64,000 bases of DNA from Dolichospermum compactum NIES-806 (GCF_002368115.1 NZ_AP018316.1:2322927-2386926); one strand, 5' to 3'. Counted from the stretch's first letter, positions 52,402 through 60,777 are shown. Notes: generated by a model not told the origin, from the letters alone. Numbers and translations: made by a program.

Positions 52402-53823
52402 TTAAATGTTACAACTCACAAGTCTCGACGCGAGGGAAGAGCACCTCAGCCCTAGCACCATCTTCATCGCCCAAATCCAAGTAACTTCTGGTGAGTATCT
52501 TGAAGTATAGGGGAGGTGGCCTTTTGGTGCTTTCTCTTTGTCGTAAACCAGTCCGTCTCCCATCCATCCTACGTTGTCCACAAACTTCTTCCATATTTCG
52601 TGTTCTTTTCCCGTTCCACCAAAACCTTGATAAATTCGTTTCTGGACAGAAAAACCAAACTTACCATCACTGTATTTTACCCACAACTTATCAATAATAC
52701 TCAGGTCTTCACAGGGAAAATTATCAATACTTTTATCATCTAACCAACCTTCCTTTTCCCGTTTCGCAACTGCTAACATTACCCGTCTTGTTTCCTCGTC
52801 TGCCTCTTTCCATTTCCCTTGTGCGAGGTAGTCACGCAGTTTCCTGTAGTCCATTCCACAGGATGATTTTAATTGTACCTCTTGGTTATTCAATTGAGGT
52901 GCGGGGATATTTTGCTGTTGTCTTGGTTGTGGTTGAGGTGTAGAAATAGATGGTATTATCACAGGTTGAACTGGTACAGGTTGAACCACCAAACCCAAAT
53001 TTTCCCGAAACTTCAAAACCGTCGGAGTCCGGTTTTCCGGTTCTATTTCCATCCCTGCTAAAATAGCATCATTCACCCTCTGACTAATGCCAGAATTATA
53101 ATGTCTTGGCGCTGGTAAAGGTTCATCATCATATTTCCGGTTTTGTGCGGGTACGGGACTAAATTCACCCTTTTTGTTCAGTCTATCAGCCGTGAGCAGA
53201 TAATATAAAGTAGCGGCTAAAGCATAAACATCGGTATGGGGTCCAAAACTCCCTTTGCGACGATATTGTTCAATAGGTGCATAACCTTCCGTTAAAGAAG
53301 CTGTCATGCTTTTAGTAGCAATACTGCGAGTTAAACCAAAATCAATTAAAACCGCTTCTTGTTTATTTTGACGTAAAAGAATATTTGCAGGTTTAATATC
53401 CCGGTGTAAACTTCCTTTAGCGTGAATATACTCTAAAGCCTGACTAATTTGATCTATATATAATAGTGCTTCGCTTTCGGTAAGTTGTCCCTTTTGTCGA
53501 AGATATTGAAATAAAGTTACTCCATCAATATATTCCATTACCACGCCAAAAAGCTCACCTGCTTGAATGACTTCATGGACTTTGAGAATATGCTCATGAT
53601 CAAAACCTTTAATTGTCAAGGCTTCGTTAATAAACTTAACCTGTTGTTCTGCAAAGTCCTCTTGCAATTGCATTTGCTGATTGAGGGTTTTAATGGCGTA
53701 TAATTTACCCGTGCTAGGTTCTAAGGCTTTGTAAGTAGTCCCAAAACCACCGCTACCCAAGGGTTTACCTTGAATGATAAATCTACCGTTATTAATTTGT
53801 TGCCCTGGTTGCCAAATAATCAT
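52402..53823 (-). CDS. Ser/Thr protein kinase fused to a GUN4 domain, copy 1
   Basis: In the 473-residue protein, residues 10-275 are a kinase: GSGGFGTTY, LYAIKTL, LHRDIKPANILL, LIDFGLTRSI and GYAPIEQYRRKG. A Pro/Gln-rich linker (VQPVPVQPVIIPSISTPQPQ) leads to a GUN4 domain with DYRKLRDYLAQGKWKEADEE, WLDDKSIDNFPCEDL and LWVKYSDGKFGFSVQKRIYQ. GUN4 binds protoporphyrin and Mg-protoporphyrin, so the fusion may sense tetrapyrroles. The last 10 or so residues (LRCSSLASRLVSCNI) differ from the usual SLLSRRDL end of copy 2; the DNA still encodes SRRDL in another frame, so a 1-base shift near 52440 is likely. Copy 2 is at 55156. Confidence 0.9.
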   Translation of the reverse strand: MIIWQPGQQINNGRFIIQGKPLGSGGFGTTYKALEPSTGKLYAIKTLNQQMQLQEDFAEQQVKFINEALTIKGFDHEHILKVHEVIQAGELFGVVMEYIDGVTLFQYLRQKGQLTESEALLYIDQISQALEYIHAKGSLHRDIKPANILLRQNKQEAVLIDFGLTRSIATKSMTASLTEGYAPIEQYRRKGSFGPHTDVYALAATLYYLLTADRLNKKGEFSPVPAQNRKYDDEPLPAPRHYNSGISQRVNDAILAGMEIEPENRTPTVLKFRENLGLVVQPVPVQPVIIPSISTPQPQPRQQQNIPAPQLNNQEVQLKSSCGMDYRKLRDYLAQGKWKEADEETRRVMLAVAKREKEGWLDDKSIDNFPCEDLSIIDKLWVKYSDGKFGFSVQKRIYQGFGGTGKEHEIWKKFVDNVGWMGDGLVYDKEKAPKGHLPYTSRYSPEVTWIWAMKMVLGLRCSSLASRLVSCNI

Positions 53824-53878
53824 ACCTTTGTTAGTAGATACGATGGAGATTAATTTAAATATATCATTGCGTTGCGTT

Positions 53879-53911
53879 AGATCCCCGACTTCTTCAAGAA
53901 GTCGGGGATCT
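53879..53911. repeat. Palindrome family F, copy 2
   Basis: AGATCCCCGACTTCTT with its inverted copy, located between the kinase start and the truncated Uma2 gene. The same palindrome is at the same place in the second unit (56567), so it belongs to the duplicated segment. Confidence 0.85.
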
Positions 53912-53934
53912 TGTCTTGGATGTTATAATATCAA

Positions 53935-54141
53935 GGTTTGAAAGTTCCTGAAGTATGGCGGTTTGAAAACGGAATTTTGCGAATTAATATTTTACAAGAT
54001 GGTGTTTATGTGGAATCGAAATCTAGTTTAAATTTTCCTGATTTACCTTTAGTTGAAGTCATTCCTCAATATTTAGAAAAAAGTCGAACTATAGGAAGAA
54101 ATGCAACATTAAAGGCTTTCAGAAGTTGGGTGAATAGTTGA
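53935..54141 (+). pseudogene. Uma2-family (DUF820) gene, 5'-deleted
   Basis: The frame encodes the last 67 residues of the Uma2 protein of the second unit (56642-57283): KVPEVWRFENGILRINILQD and so on to FRSWVNS, with two substitutions. The first 140 codons, the ribosome-binding site and start are gone: the promoter-proximal sequence runs to ATATCAA (53928-53934) and continues inside the gene. The intact copy has ATATCAA both at 56616-56622 and 57070-57076, so the loss is explained by a 454-base deletion between these. The nuclease core residues are missing, so no function is expected. Confidence 0.9.
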
Positions 54142-54164
54142 TGATATATCTAGGAATTTTATTT

Positions 54165-54443
54165 GTCTGAATCAGGATGTCCAGGATTTGAGGATTTTCA
54201 GTATGTTTTTGAATGATTGTTTTTAAATAATTTAAACCATCTATAAACTACTATCCTGTTAATCCTTTAATCCTGGTTATCCTGATTCAGACAAATACAA
54301 CTTTCATCACCAACAAACTATCTATAAATTACCATCCTGTACATCCTTTAATCCTGGTTATCCTGATTCAGACAAATACAACTTTCATCACCAAACAAAC
54401 CATCTATAAATTACCATCCTGTACATCCTTTAATCCTGGATAT
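54165..54443. repeat. Inverted-repeat array E3 (one left arm, three right arms)
   Basis: A single left arm (GTCTGAATCAGGATGTCCAG) is followed by three right arms, the third of which breaks off at CCTGGATATT. It separates the truncated Uma2 gene from the YgiT/DUF4258 pair. Confidence 0.85.
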
Positions 54444-54503
54444 TATCTCGACTTCGCTCGATAACCACCTGATTTGTGACAATTAACGCATTCCTAACAC
54501 ATT

Positions 54504-54734
54504 CTACGCACTCAAACTTACAACATCTATAAAACGTGCAACTGCAAGATTTTTGCGGTTGAGTTTAATTTGTTCAATTTTATGTAATGTTTCTGCTGTC
54601 ATGTAACTTTCACCGCAATGAGGACAACTAATAATAGGTAGATTTTCAATTATTAGTAATTCTTCTCCTTTCCCATAAGTTCTGGTAATGTTGCGGATAT
54701 GTACACCTTCGCTATTACAAATGTCGCATTTCAT
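54504..54734 (-). CDS. YgiT-type zinc-finger protein (MqsA N-domain-like antitoxin)
   Basis: The 76-residue protein has two C-x2-C pairs (CDICN at residues 3-6 and CPHCG at 37-40), the zinc site of MqsA/YgiT, then a helix with MTAETLHKIEQIKLNRKNLA. The C-terminal helix-turn-helix of full MqsA is absent. It directly follows the DUF4258 gene (17 bases), an arrangement typical of toxin-antitoxin pairs. Antitoxin function is inferred from the family. Confidence 0.88.
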   Translation of the reverse strand: MKCDICNSEGVHIRNITRTYGKGEELLIIENLPIISCPHCGESYMTAETLHKIEQIKLNRKNLAVARFIDVVSLSA

Positions 54735-54751
54735 ATTTCTGTTACCTGATT

Positions 54752-55033
54752 TTAAACTGTATATACTGTAATGATAACTAATTTTCCGCTCAGACTGAGT
54801 TTAGTGATAATTTCAATTTCTACACCATCGGTGGTTACTCCTCTAATGCGATATTTTGATTCTGCGGTAATTCTGTCTTTTTGACGTTCTATAATTTCAC
54901 CATTCAGGATACTTTGTTCGATGTCATATATTGTTAAGTTATCATCGTTCATTTCTTCTTCTGCATGAAGTGTCATTACATATTGAAGTGATGTAATTTT
55001 TTCTCTTATTCTTTGTAATATTTCATCAAACAT
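54752..55033 (-). CDS. DUF4258 family protein, probable toxin
   Basis: The 93-residue protein starts with a helix containing MTLHAEEEMNDDNLTIYDIE QSILNGEI, the His-containing signature of DUF4258, followed by a beta-rich part (KYRIRGVTTDGVEIEIITKL, KLVIITVYTV). The fold resembles RelE-like nucleases. The neighbour on the same strand is a YgiT zinc-finger gene, which supports a toxin-antitoxin pair. Confidence 0.88.
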   Translation of the reverse strand: MFDEILQRIREKITSLQYVMTLHAEEEMNDDNLTIYDIEQSILNGEIIERQKDRITAESKYRIRGVTTDGVEIEIITKLSLSGKLVIITVYTV

Positions 55034-55080
55034 GACATGATTTATGTTGGTTTTCAGGATAGGTAATGTATAGTATCACA

Positions 55081-55120
55081 ATCCTGAAAATCCTTTAATC
55101 CTGGTTATCCTGATTCAGAC
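55081..55120. repeat. Single right arm of the inverted-repeat element (E4)
   Basis: ATCCTGAAAATCCTTTAATC and CTGGTTATCCTGATTCAGAC match the right arms of the other arrays. Its right neighbour sequence TTAATAATTTTC is also shared with the end of E2, which marks the left edge of the duplicated kinase unit. Confidence 0.85.
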
Positions 55121-55155
55121 TTAATAATTTTCTTGTAACCCTTAAATATTACAAT

Positions 55156-56511
55156 CTACAAGTCTCGACGCGAGAGAAGACCCCACCAACCCACTACCCA
55201 CTTCCGTGCACCCAACTGTGTAAAAATCCACCCAAAGGTTGCAGAGGGGAGGTGGCCTTCTGGTGCTTTCTTGTCAAAAGTAATATCTTTGTAGTACAAC
55301 CAGTTTCCTCCTTTTCTCCATCCTACCTTGTTACAAATCTGTCTCCATATTTCCTTATCATATTCTCTCGTTCCACCCAAACTTTGATAAATTCGTTTCT
55401 GCACAGAAAAACCAAACTTACCATCACTGTATTTTACCCACAACTGGTCAATTGTGCGGAGGTCTTCACAGGGAAAATTATCAATATCTTCAACATCTAA
55501 CCAACCTTCCTTTTCCCGTTTCGCAACTGCTAACATTACCCGTCTTGTTTCCTCGTCTGCTTCCTTCCATTTCCCTTGTGCGAGGTAGTCACGCAGTTTC
55601 CTGTAGTCCATTCCACAGGATGATTTTAGTTCCCCCTCCTCGCTTGCGGGGAGGGGGTTAGGGGGTGGGGTTCTTACCAAACCCAAATTTTCCCGAAACT
55701 TCAACACCGTCGGAGTCCGCTTTTCCGGTTCTATTTCCATCCCTGCTAAAATAGCATCATTCACCCTCTGACTAATGCGAGAATTATAATGTTGAGGTGC
55801 GGGTAAAGGTTCATCATCATATTTCCGGTTTTGCGCGGGTACGGGACTAAATTCACCCTCTTTGTTGAGTCCATCAGCCGTGAGCAGATAATATAAAGTA
55901 GCGGCTAAAGCATAAACATCGGTATGGGGTCCAAAACTCCCTTTGCGACGATATTGTTCAATAGGTGCATAACCTTCCGTTAAAGAAGCTGTCATGCTTT
56001 TGGTGGCAATACTGCGAGTTAAACCAAAATCAATTAAAACCGCTTCTTGTTTATTTTGGCGTAAGAGAATATTTGCAGGTTTAATGTCCCGGTGTAAACT
56101 GCCTTTAGCGTGAATATATTCTAAAGCCTGACCAATTTGATCTATATATAATAGTGCTTCGCTTTCGGCAAGTTGTCCATTTTGTTTAATATATTGAGAT
56201 AAAGTTACTCCATCAATATATTCCATCACTACGCCAAAAAGCTCACCTGATTGAATGACTTCATGGACTTTGAGAATATGCTGATGATCAAAACCTTTAA
56301 TTGTCAAGGCTTCGTTAATAAACTTAACTTGTTGTTCTGCAAAGTCCTCTCGCAATTGCATTTGCTGATTGAGGGTTTTAATGGCGTATAATTTACCCGT
56401 GCTGGGTTCTAAGGCTTTATAAGTAGTACCAAAACCACCGCTACCCAAGGGTTTACCTTGAATGATAAATCTACCGTTATTAATTTGTTGCTCTGGTTGC
56501 CAAATAATCAT
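55156..56511 (-). CDS. Ser/Thr protein kinase fused to a GUN4 domain, copy 2
   Basis: In the 451-residue protein the kinase half is nearly identical to copy 1 (GSGGFGTTY, LHRDIKPANILL, DFGLTRSI). The linker is much shorter and consists largely of RTPPPNPLPASEEGE, encoded by a family D palindrome (55628-55677) inserted in frame. The GUN4 half is complete and ends normally: WLDVEDIDNFPCEDLRTIDQ, FGFSVQKRIYQSLGG, WLYYKDITFDKKAPEGHLP and GLLSRRDL. This is the more intact of the two paralogues. It is divergent from the intact Uma2 gene, with a family F palindrome in the shared 130-base promoter region. Confidence 0.92.
   Translation of the reverse strand: MIIWQPEQQINNGRFIIQGKPLGSGGFGTTYKALEPSTGKLYAIKTLNQQMQLREDFAEQQVKFINEALTIKGFDHQHILKVHEVIQSGELFGVVMEYIDGVTLSQYIKQNGQLAESEALLYIDQIGQALEYIHAKGSLHRDIKPANILLRQNKQEAVLIDFGLTRSIATKSMTASLTEGYAPIEQYRRKGSFGPHTDVYALAATLYYLLTADGLNKEGEFSPVPAQNRKYDDEPLPAPQHYNSRISQRVNDAILAGMEIEPEKRTPTVLKFRENLGLVRTPPPNPLPASEEGELKSSCGMDYRKLRDYLAQGKWKEADEETRRVMLAVAKREKEGWLDVEDIDNFPCEDLRTIDQLWVKYSDGKFGFSVQKRIYQSLGGTREYDKEIWRQICNKVGWRKGGNWLYYKDITFDKKAPEGHLPSATFGWIFTQLGARKWVVGWWGLLSRRDL
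55628..55677. repeat. Family D palindrome inserted in frame in the kinase linker
   Basis: TTCCCCCTCCTCGCTTGCGG followed by GGAGGGGGTTAGGGGGTGGG matches the repeat at 19233-19283. Copy 1 of the kinase has a different, unrelated linker at this position. The peptide NPLPAS encoded here is also encoded by the copy in the SocA-like frame. Confidence 0.85.
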
Positions 56512-56566
56512 ACCTTTGTTAGTAGATACGGTGGAGATTAATTTAAATATATCATTGCGTTGCGTT

Positions 56567-56599
56567 AGATCCCCGACTTCTTGAAGAAGTCGGGGATCT
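56567..56599. repeat. Palindrome family F, copy 3
   Basis: AGATCCCCGACTTCTT and its inverted copy, midway between the divergent kinase and Uma2 genes. One base in the loop differs from the copy at 53879. Confidence 0.85.
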
Positions 56600-56641
56600 T
56601 GTCCTGGATGTTATAATATCAAAATATTTAAATCATAAGGA

Positions 56642-57283
56642 GTGGCAATGATGTTGTTAGAATTAAAGCGCATTCATGTACCACCAGGACAAAGAGTTAT
56701 ATTAGAAAATGTGACTTGGAAAGAATTAGAAACAATTATTGAAGAATTGGGAGAACATCGTGCCGCGCGAATTGCTTATGATAGGGGAAGATTAGAAATT
56801 ATGAGTCCTTTACCAGAACATGAAGACGATAAAGAAATTATTAGCGATTTAGTTAAGGCTTTACTAGAAGAATTAAATATTGAGTTTAGATGTCTTGGTT
56901 CTACGACCTTTAAAAATCAATTTATGGCACAGGGTATAGAACCTGACCAATGTTTTTATATTAAAAATGAAGCTGTAATTCGGGGTAAAAAAAGATTAGA
57001 TTTAACAATTTACCCTCCTCCAGATTTAGCTTTGGAAATTGATATTACTTCCCGTACCCATTTGAACATATATCAAGGTTTAAAAGTTCCTGAAGTATGG
57101 CGGTTTGAAAACGGAATTTTGCGAATTAATATTTTACAAGATTGTGTTTATGTGGAATCGAAATCTAGTTTAAATTTTCCTGATTTACCTTTAATTGAAG
57201 TCATTCCTCAATATTTAGAAAAAAGTCGAACTATAGGAAGAAATGCAACATTAAAGGCTTTCAGAAGTTGGGTGAATAGTTGA
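56642..57283 (+). CDS. Uma2 family (DUF820) PD-(D/E)XK-type nuclease
   Basis: The product is 213 residues. The likely start is GTG 56642 or ATG 56648/56651, with AAGGAGT just upstream (56637-56643), which favours ATG 56648. Family blocks are YDRGRLEIMSPLPEHEDDKE, FRCLGSTTFKNQ, GIEPDQCFYI and the core PDLALEIDITSRT, in which Asp, Glu and the following residues form the nuclease site. Uma2 proteins are very numerous in filamentous cyanobacteria and their biological role is unknown. This gene is the intact partner of the deleted copy at 53935 and is divergent from the kinase. Confidence 0.9.
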   Translation: MAMMLLELKRIHVPPGQRVILENVTWKELETIIEELGEHRAARIAYDRGRLEIMSPLPEHEDDKEIISDLVKALLEELNIEFRCLGSTTFKNQFMAQGIEPDQCFYIKNEAVIRGKKRLDLTIYPPPDLALEIDITSRTHLNIYQGLKVPEVWRFENGILRINILQDCVYVESKSSLNFPDLPLIEVIPQYLEKSRTIGRNATLKAFRSWVNS

Positions 57284-57306
57284 TGATATATCTAGGAATT
57301 TTAATT

Positions 57307-57958
57307 GTCTGAATAGGATGTCGAGGATTTGAGGATTTTCGGGATGTTGTTGGATGATTTTTGGTGGGAGTTTGAGGTTTTTTTGTCTGAATAGGATGTC
57401 GAGGATTTGAGGATTTTCGGGATGTTGTTGGATGATTTTTGGTGGGAGTTTGAGGTTTTTTTGTCTGAATAGGATGTCGAGGATTTGAGGATTTTCAGGA
57501 TGTTGTTGGATGATTTTTGGTGGGAGTTTGAGGTTTTTTTGTCTGAATGAGGATGTCGAGGATTTGAGGATTTTCAGGATGTTGTTGGATGATTTTTGGT
57601 GGGAGTTTGAGGTTTTTAAGGATGTTTTTAAATGATTGTTTTTGAATAATTTAAACCATCTATAAACTAATATCCTGTACATCCTAAAATCTTGGTTATC
57701 CTGATTCAGAAAAATACAACTTTCATCACCAACAAACCATCTATAAACTAATATCCTGAAAATCCTAAAATCCTGGTTATCCTGATTCAGACAAATACAA
57801 CTTTCATCACCAACAAACCATCTATAAACTAATATCCTGAAAATCCTAAAATCCTGGTTATCCTGATTCAGAAAAATACAACTTTCATCACCAACCAACA
57901 AACCATCTATAAACCAACATCCTGTACATCCTAAAATCCTGGATATCCTGATTCTGAC
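57307..57958. repeat. Giant inverted-repeat array E5 (four left and four right arms)
   Basis: Four left units begin at 57307, 57385, 57463 and 57541 with an exact 78-base period (GTCTGAATAGGATGTCGAGG...). After a central spacer four right units have CTGATTCAGA or its variant at 57701, 57782, 57863 and 57948 (periods 81, 81 and 85). The two sets are complementary, so the whole 650 bases can fold as one long branched hairpin. The minus strand stays open for 216 codons through the array, giving a repetitive frame that I do not accept as a gene. Confidence 0.88.
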
Positions 57959-57974
57959 AATTGAGAGAGAGATT

Positions 57975-58009
57975 CATATCCCCGACTTATTTAAGAAGTC
58001 GGGGATATG
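57975..58009. repeat. Palindrome family F, copy 4 (variant)
   Basis: CATATCCCCGACTTATTTAA and the inverted half, 5 bases outside the stop of the GTPase gene. It is placed to act as that gene's terminator. Confidence 0.8.
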
Positions 58010-58014
58010 AAAGG

Positions 58015-59448
58015 TTAAGCAACAACTTCTACTGGTTTTGCTTCTGGTAACAACCGCTTTACACCTTGCTTGACAAAAGCTTCCAAAACAGCCATTTTTT
58101 GATTTTGCTGGAATACAGTTTGCAAAACTTGACGCAGTTTGTCGAGATTTAAAGCACTTCCCGATTCTAAAGCAACTTCTTGCTGTTCAAAATATTCAAC
58201 TAAACTTAATCCCGCTACTCTGGTTAGGTAAGCCGCACTAACTCCTTCTACCATTCCCCCAGCGACAAAAGTAGCAACATTAGTTTTTAGAATACCCGTT
58301 ACAGCCCTAGTTGAAAGTTCCACTAAACCTAATTTCAACATCAAACTTCCCATAGTTCCGGCTACTTGTTGCGCTTGTTCTAAGGAAATTTTCTGCTGAT
58401 ATATATTACCTAAATCTATCACCATTTGAGCAGTAATCGCCGCAGTTGCGAGAATATCTAACGCAGGTACAGGGTTAGCAAATGCTGCTGCCGCTGCGAT
58501 CCACTGATATTTTTCTATAAAGGGTGTAGCTTGATCTCTTCTCACGCCATTTAAACAATTTTTAGCTTCAGCTTTCAGTAATAATACTTTGCGATTTGTG
58601 GTATTACAAACTAACTGTTCTCCCCGCTGTCCGACAACTTCCCCTAATTGTTGTGTCAACTGCTGGATATCTGGCGTTGGTTTTTCCATCCATTCTTGGA
58701 AAGAACCATCTTCTTGATGTTTTCGCACTTTCACAGGTACGGGAAAAGCCGCAGTCGCAACTACATTTGCACCAATGCGCTGTTTCAATGATTGGAAAAC
58801 TGTAGCGCGTTCGTCAGGTTGATATTGATCTTGTTTGTTGAAAACTAGCAAACTCGGTTGTTTTACGGCTTTTAGCTGTTGTAAAACTTGAAATTCTGAA
58901 TCTGTTAAATCACCGTTTGTCAGAAATAAGACAAAATCAGATTTCTGCATTTCTGATAAAGTAACAACATCAGAATTTTCACCAGCTACGGAAAATAAAG
59001 GCGCTGTTTCCGCGAAATTTAAAGACATTCCCGGAATAGTTGGGGCAGTTTTTAGAACTTCAATAACTGTACTTTTACCTACGGATTTACCACCAGTAAC
59101 GGCCAGGGTAATTTCCTTTCTGTTCAATTCTAAGGGCAATTTAGCCAGGTTTTCCCGGAGAATTGCTAGGTGGGGATGATTGCCTGCCTCTTGTGCCAGT
59201 TGATTAATTATTACTTCTGTTTGAGCGATCGCCTTGTCCACATCCGCCCGATTTACAAACATATCATTTAACTGTTCACCTAATTGGGGCTGATTTTTAT
59301 TGAATAACCACAAACCCCCACCGACAGCTAAAGCACTCAAGAGTCCGAATTCTCCCACTTGTACTATTGAATCATGCCAACTGTCTAACATCCACAGGGA
59401 GAACGATAGTCCTAGTCCTCCCACTAATATTGGTCGCTGTAACTTCAC
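58015..59448 (-). CDS. GTP-binding membrane protein with DUF697-like C-terminal domain
   Basis: The 477-residue protein has an N-terminal hydrophobic pair (LVGGLGLSFSLWMLDSW, FGLLSALAVGGGLWLF), then a GTPase domain with P-loop VTGGKSVGKST (about 120-130) and NKQD (LLVFNKQDQY, about 204). After a helical segment, residues 320-430 contain IAAAAAFANPVPALDILATA AITAQMVIDLGNIYQ, typical of DUF697. Similar proteins are common in cyanobacteria and may act at membranes; the process is unknown. Residues QDQ replace the usual K-x-D-x tail, but the motif is otherwise conserved. Confidence 0.82.
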   Translation of the reverse strand: MKLQRPILVGGLGLSFSLWMLDSWHDSIVQVGEFGLLSALAVGGGLWLFNKNQPQLGEQLNDMFVNRADVDKAIAQTEVIINQLAQEAGNHPHLAILRENLAKLPLELNRKEITLAVTGGKSVGKSTVIEVLKTAPTIPGMSLNFAETAPLFSVAGENSDVVTLSEMQKSDFVLFLTNGDLTDSEFQVLQQLKAVKQPSLLVFNKQDQYQPDERATVFQSLKQRIGANVVATAAFPVPVKVRKHQEDGSFQEWMEKPTPDIQQLTQQLGEVVGQRGEQLVCNTTNRKVLLLKAEAKNCLNGVRRDQATPFIEKYQWIAAAAAFANPVPALDILATAAITAQMVIDLGNIYQQKISLEQAQQVAGTMGSLMLKLGLVELSTRAVTGILKTNVATFVAGGMVEGVSAAYLTRVAGLSLVEYFEQQEVALESGSALNLDKLRQVLQTVFQQNQKMAVLEAFVKQGVKRLLPEAKPVEVVA

Positions 59449-59718
59449 AATTGTGATTCTCCACGCGAGGAAAAAGCTTTTATTTCACTTTAGTCCAAAA
59501 TCTGCTAATCGGATTGCGGTTGATGAACAAACCTCTTCTGATTCTGAAGACTAGCAAGCAGCTAAAAACATTATTCCTGCTATGTATAAACAATCTATCA
59601 ATTTTTTTTGATTAATTTTTACATCTGATGGTAAAGTAAATATTGACATATCAACTTTTCTTGAAATAATAAGTAGATAAGACAAGTAGCCTGCTCACTA
59701 ATTATACAGGTAAAATCA

Positions 59719-60777
59719 GTGAATAACACAGCAAAAAAATTAGTCTTAACCCTGGGAATGTTAGTATTGACAACTAGTTGTACAACTACTTCCAATTCTA
59801 CCGATAATATTCAGCAACCAACTAAAGCCACAAAAGTTACTAATTCTACCACTGACACAATTATCAAAGTAGATGGTTCTAGTACCGTATATCCCATTAC
59901 CCAGGCTGTAGTCAAAGCATATCAAGCCGACCCCAAAAATAATAGTCAAGTAAAAGTCAGTATTTCCGGTACTAGCGGTGGGTTCGAGAAATTCTGTGCT
60001 GGTAAAACAGATATCAGTAATGCTTCTCGGCCAATTAACCAGTCAGAGATGGTAGCTTGTAAAAAAAATGGCATCAGCTATATGGAATTACCCATAGCCT
60101 TTGATGCCCTAACTATCGCTGTTAACCCGCAAAACAACTGGGCAAAAGATATCACAGTAGCCGAATTAAAAAAAATCTGGGAACCTGCGGCTGAGGGAAA
60201 AATTACAAAATGGAATCAAATCCGTGCTTCTTGGCCAGACCGTCCCATTAAATTATACGGTGCTGGTGATAAGTCTGGGACATTTGACTATTTTACCGAA
60301 GCAATTGTCGGCAAATCTAAAGCCAGTCGTAAAGATTACACAGCCAGCGAAGATGATGAAGTCTTAGTTGCAGGTATAAATAAAGATCCTGATGCCTTGG
60401 GTTATTTTGGTTATGCTTACTACGAAGAAAACAAAGATAAGTTAAAAGTCCTAGCAGTTAATAACGGAAAAGGCGCTATTTTACCATCACCAGAAACAGT
60501 AGAAAATGCCAAATATCAACCACTTTCTCGACCTTTGTTTATATATGTGAATCTGTGGTCTAGTCAAAACAAAACTGTAGTTTACAAGTTTGCAGATTTC
60601 TACATTAAAAACGCTGCAAAAACAGCTAGTTCCGTCGGGTATGTTCCTTTATCAGCGGAAGCTTACAACCTTGATTACGTTCATTTATACAAAGGCAAAG
60701 TTGGAACAGTATTTGGTGGTAAGGCGGAGTTTAACCTAACTCTTGGGCAATTATTACGCAAACAAAAGCAATTTTAG
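59719..60777 (+). CDS. PstS-family phosphate-binding lipoprotein of the arsenic cluster
   Basis: The 352-residue protein has a lipoprotein signal peptide with lipobox LTTSC (Cys at residue 21), then a periplasmic phosphate-binding fold: VDGSSTVYPITQAVVKAYQ, SISGTSGGFEKFCAGKTDIS NASRP and the ligand loop GAGDKSGTFDYFTEAI. The start is taken as the GTG at 59719. Its position directly before the GAPDH and ArsJ genes (15 bases) suggests that it captures arsenate or discriminates phosphate from arsenate under arsenic stress. The PstCAB permease is not present here. Confidence 0.9.
   Translation: MNNTAKKLVLTLGMLVLTTSCTTTSNSTDNIQQPTKATKVTNSTTDTIIKVDGSSTVYPITQAVVKAYQADPKNNSQVKVSISGTSGGFEKFCAGKTDISNASRPINQSEMVACKKNGISYMELPIAFDALTIAVNPQNNWAKDITVAELKKIWEPAAEGKITKWNQIRASWPDRPIKLYGAGDKSGTFDYFTEAIVGKSKASRKDYTASEDDEVLVAGINKDPDALGYFGYAYYEENKDKLKVLAVNNGKGAILPSPETVENAKYQPLSRPLFIYVNLWSSQNKTVVYKFADFYIKNAAKTASSVGYVPLSAEAYNLDYVHLYKGKVGTVFGGKAEFNLTLGQLLRKQKQF

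Noticed and set aside
57251..57901. 216-codon minus-strand open frame with repeated NQDNQDFRIFRI and KIIQQHPENPQ peptides
   Set aside because: It is the translation of the 78-base tandem arms of array E5; the period is a multiple of three, so the frame stays open by chance.
57307..57958. Possible CRISPR array
   Set aside because: The units are contiguous or nearly so, without unique spacers of constant length, and the two halves are inverted. No cas gene is present.
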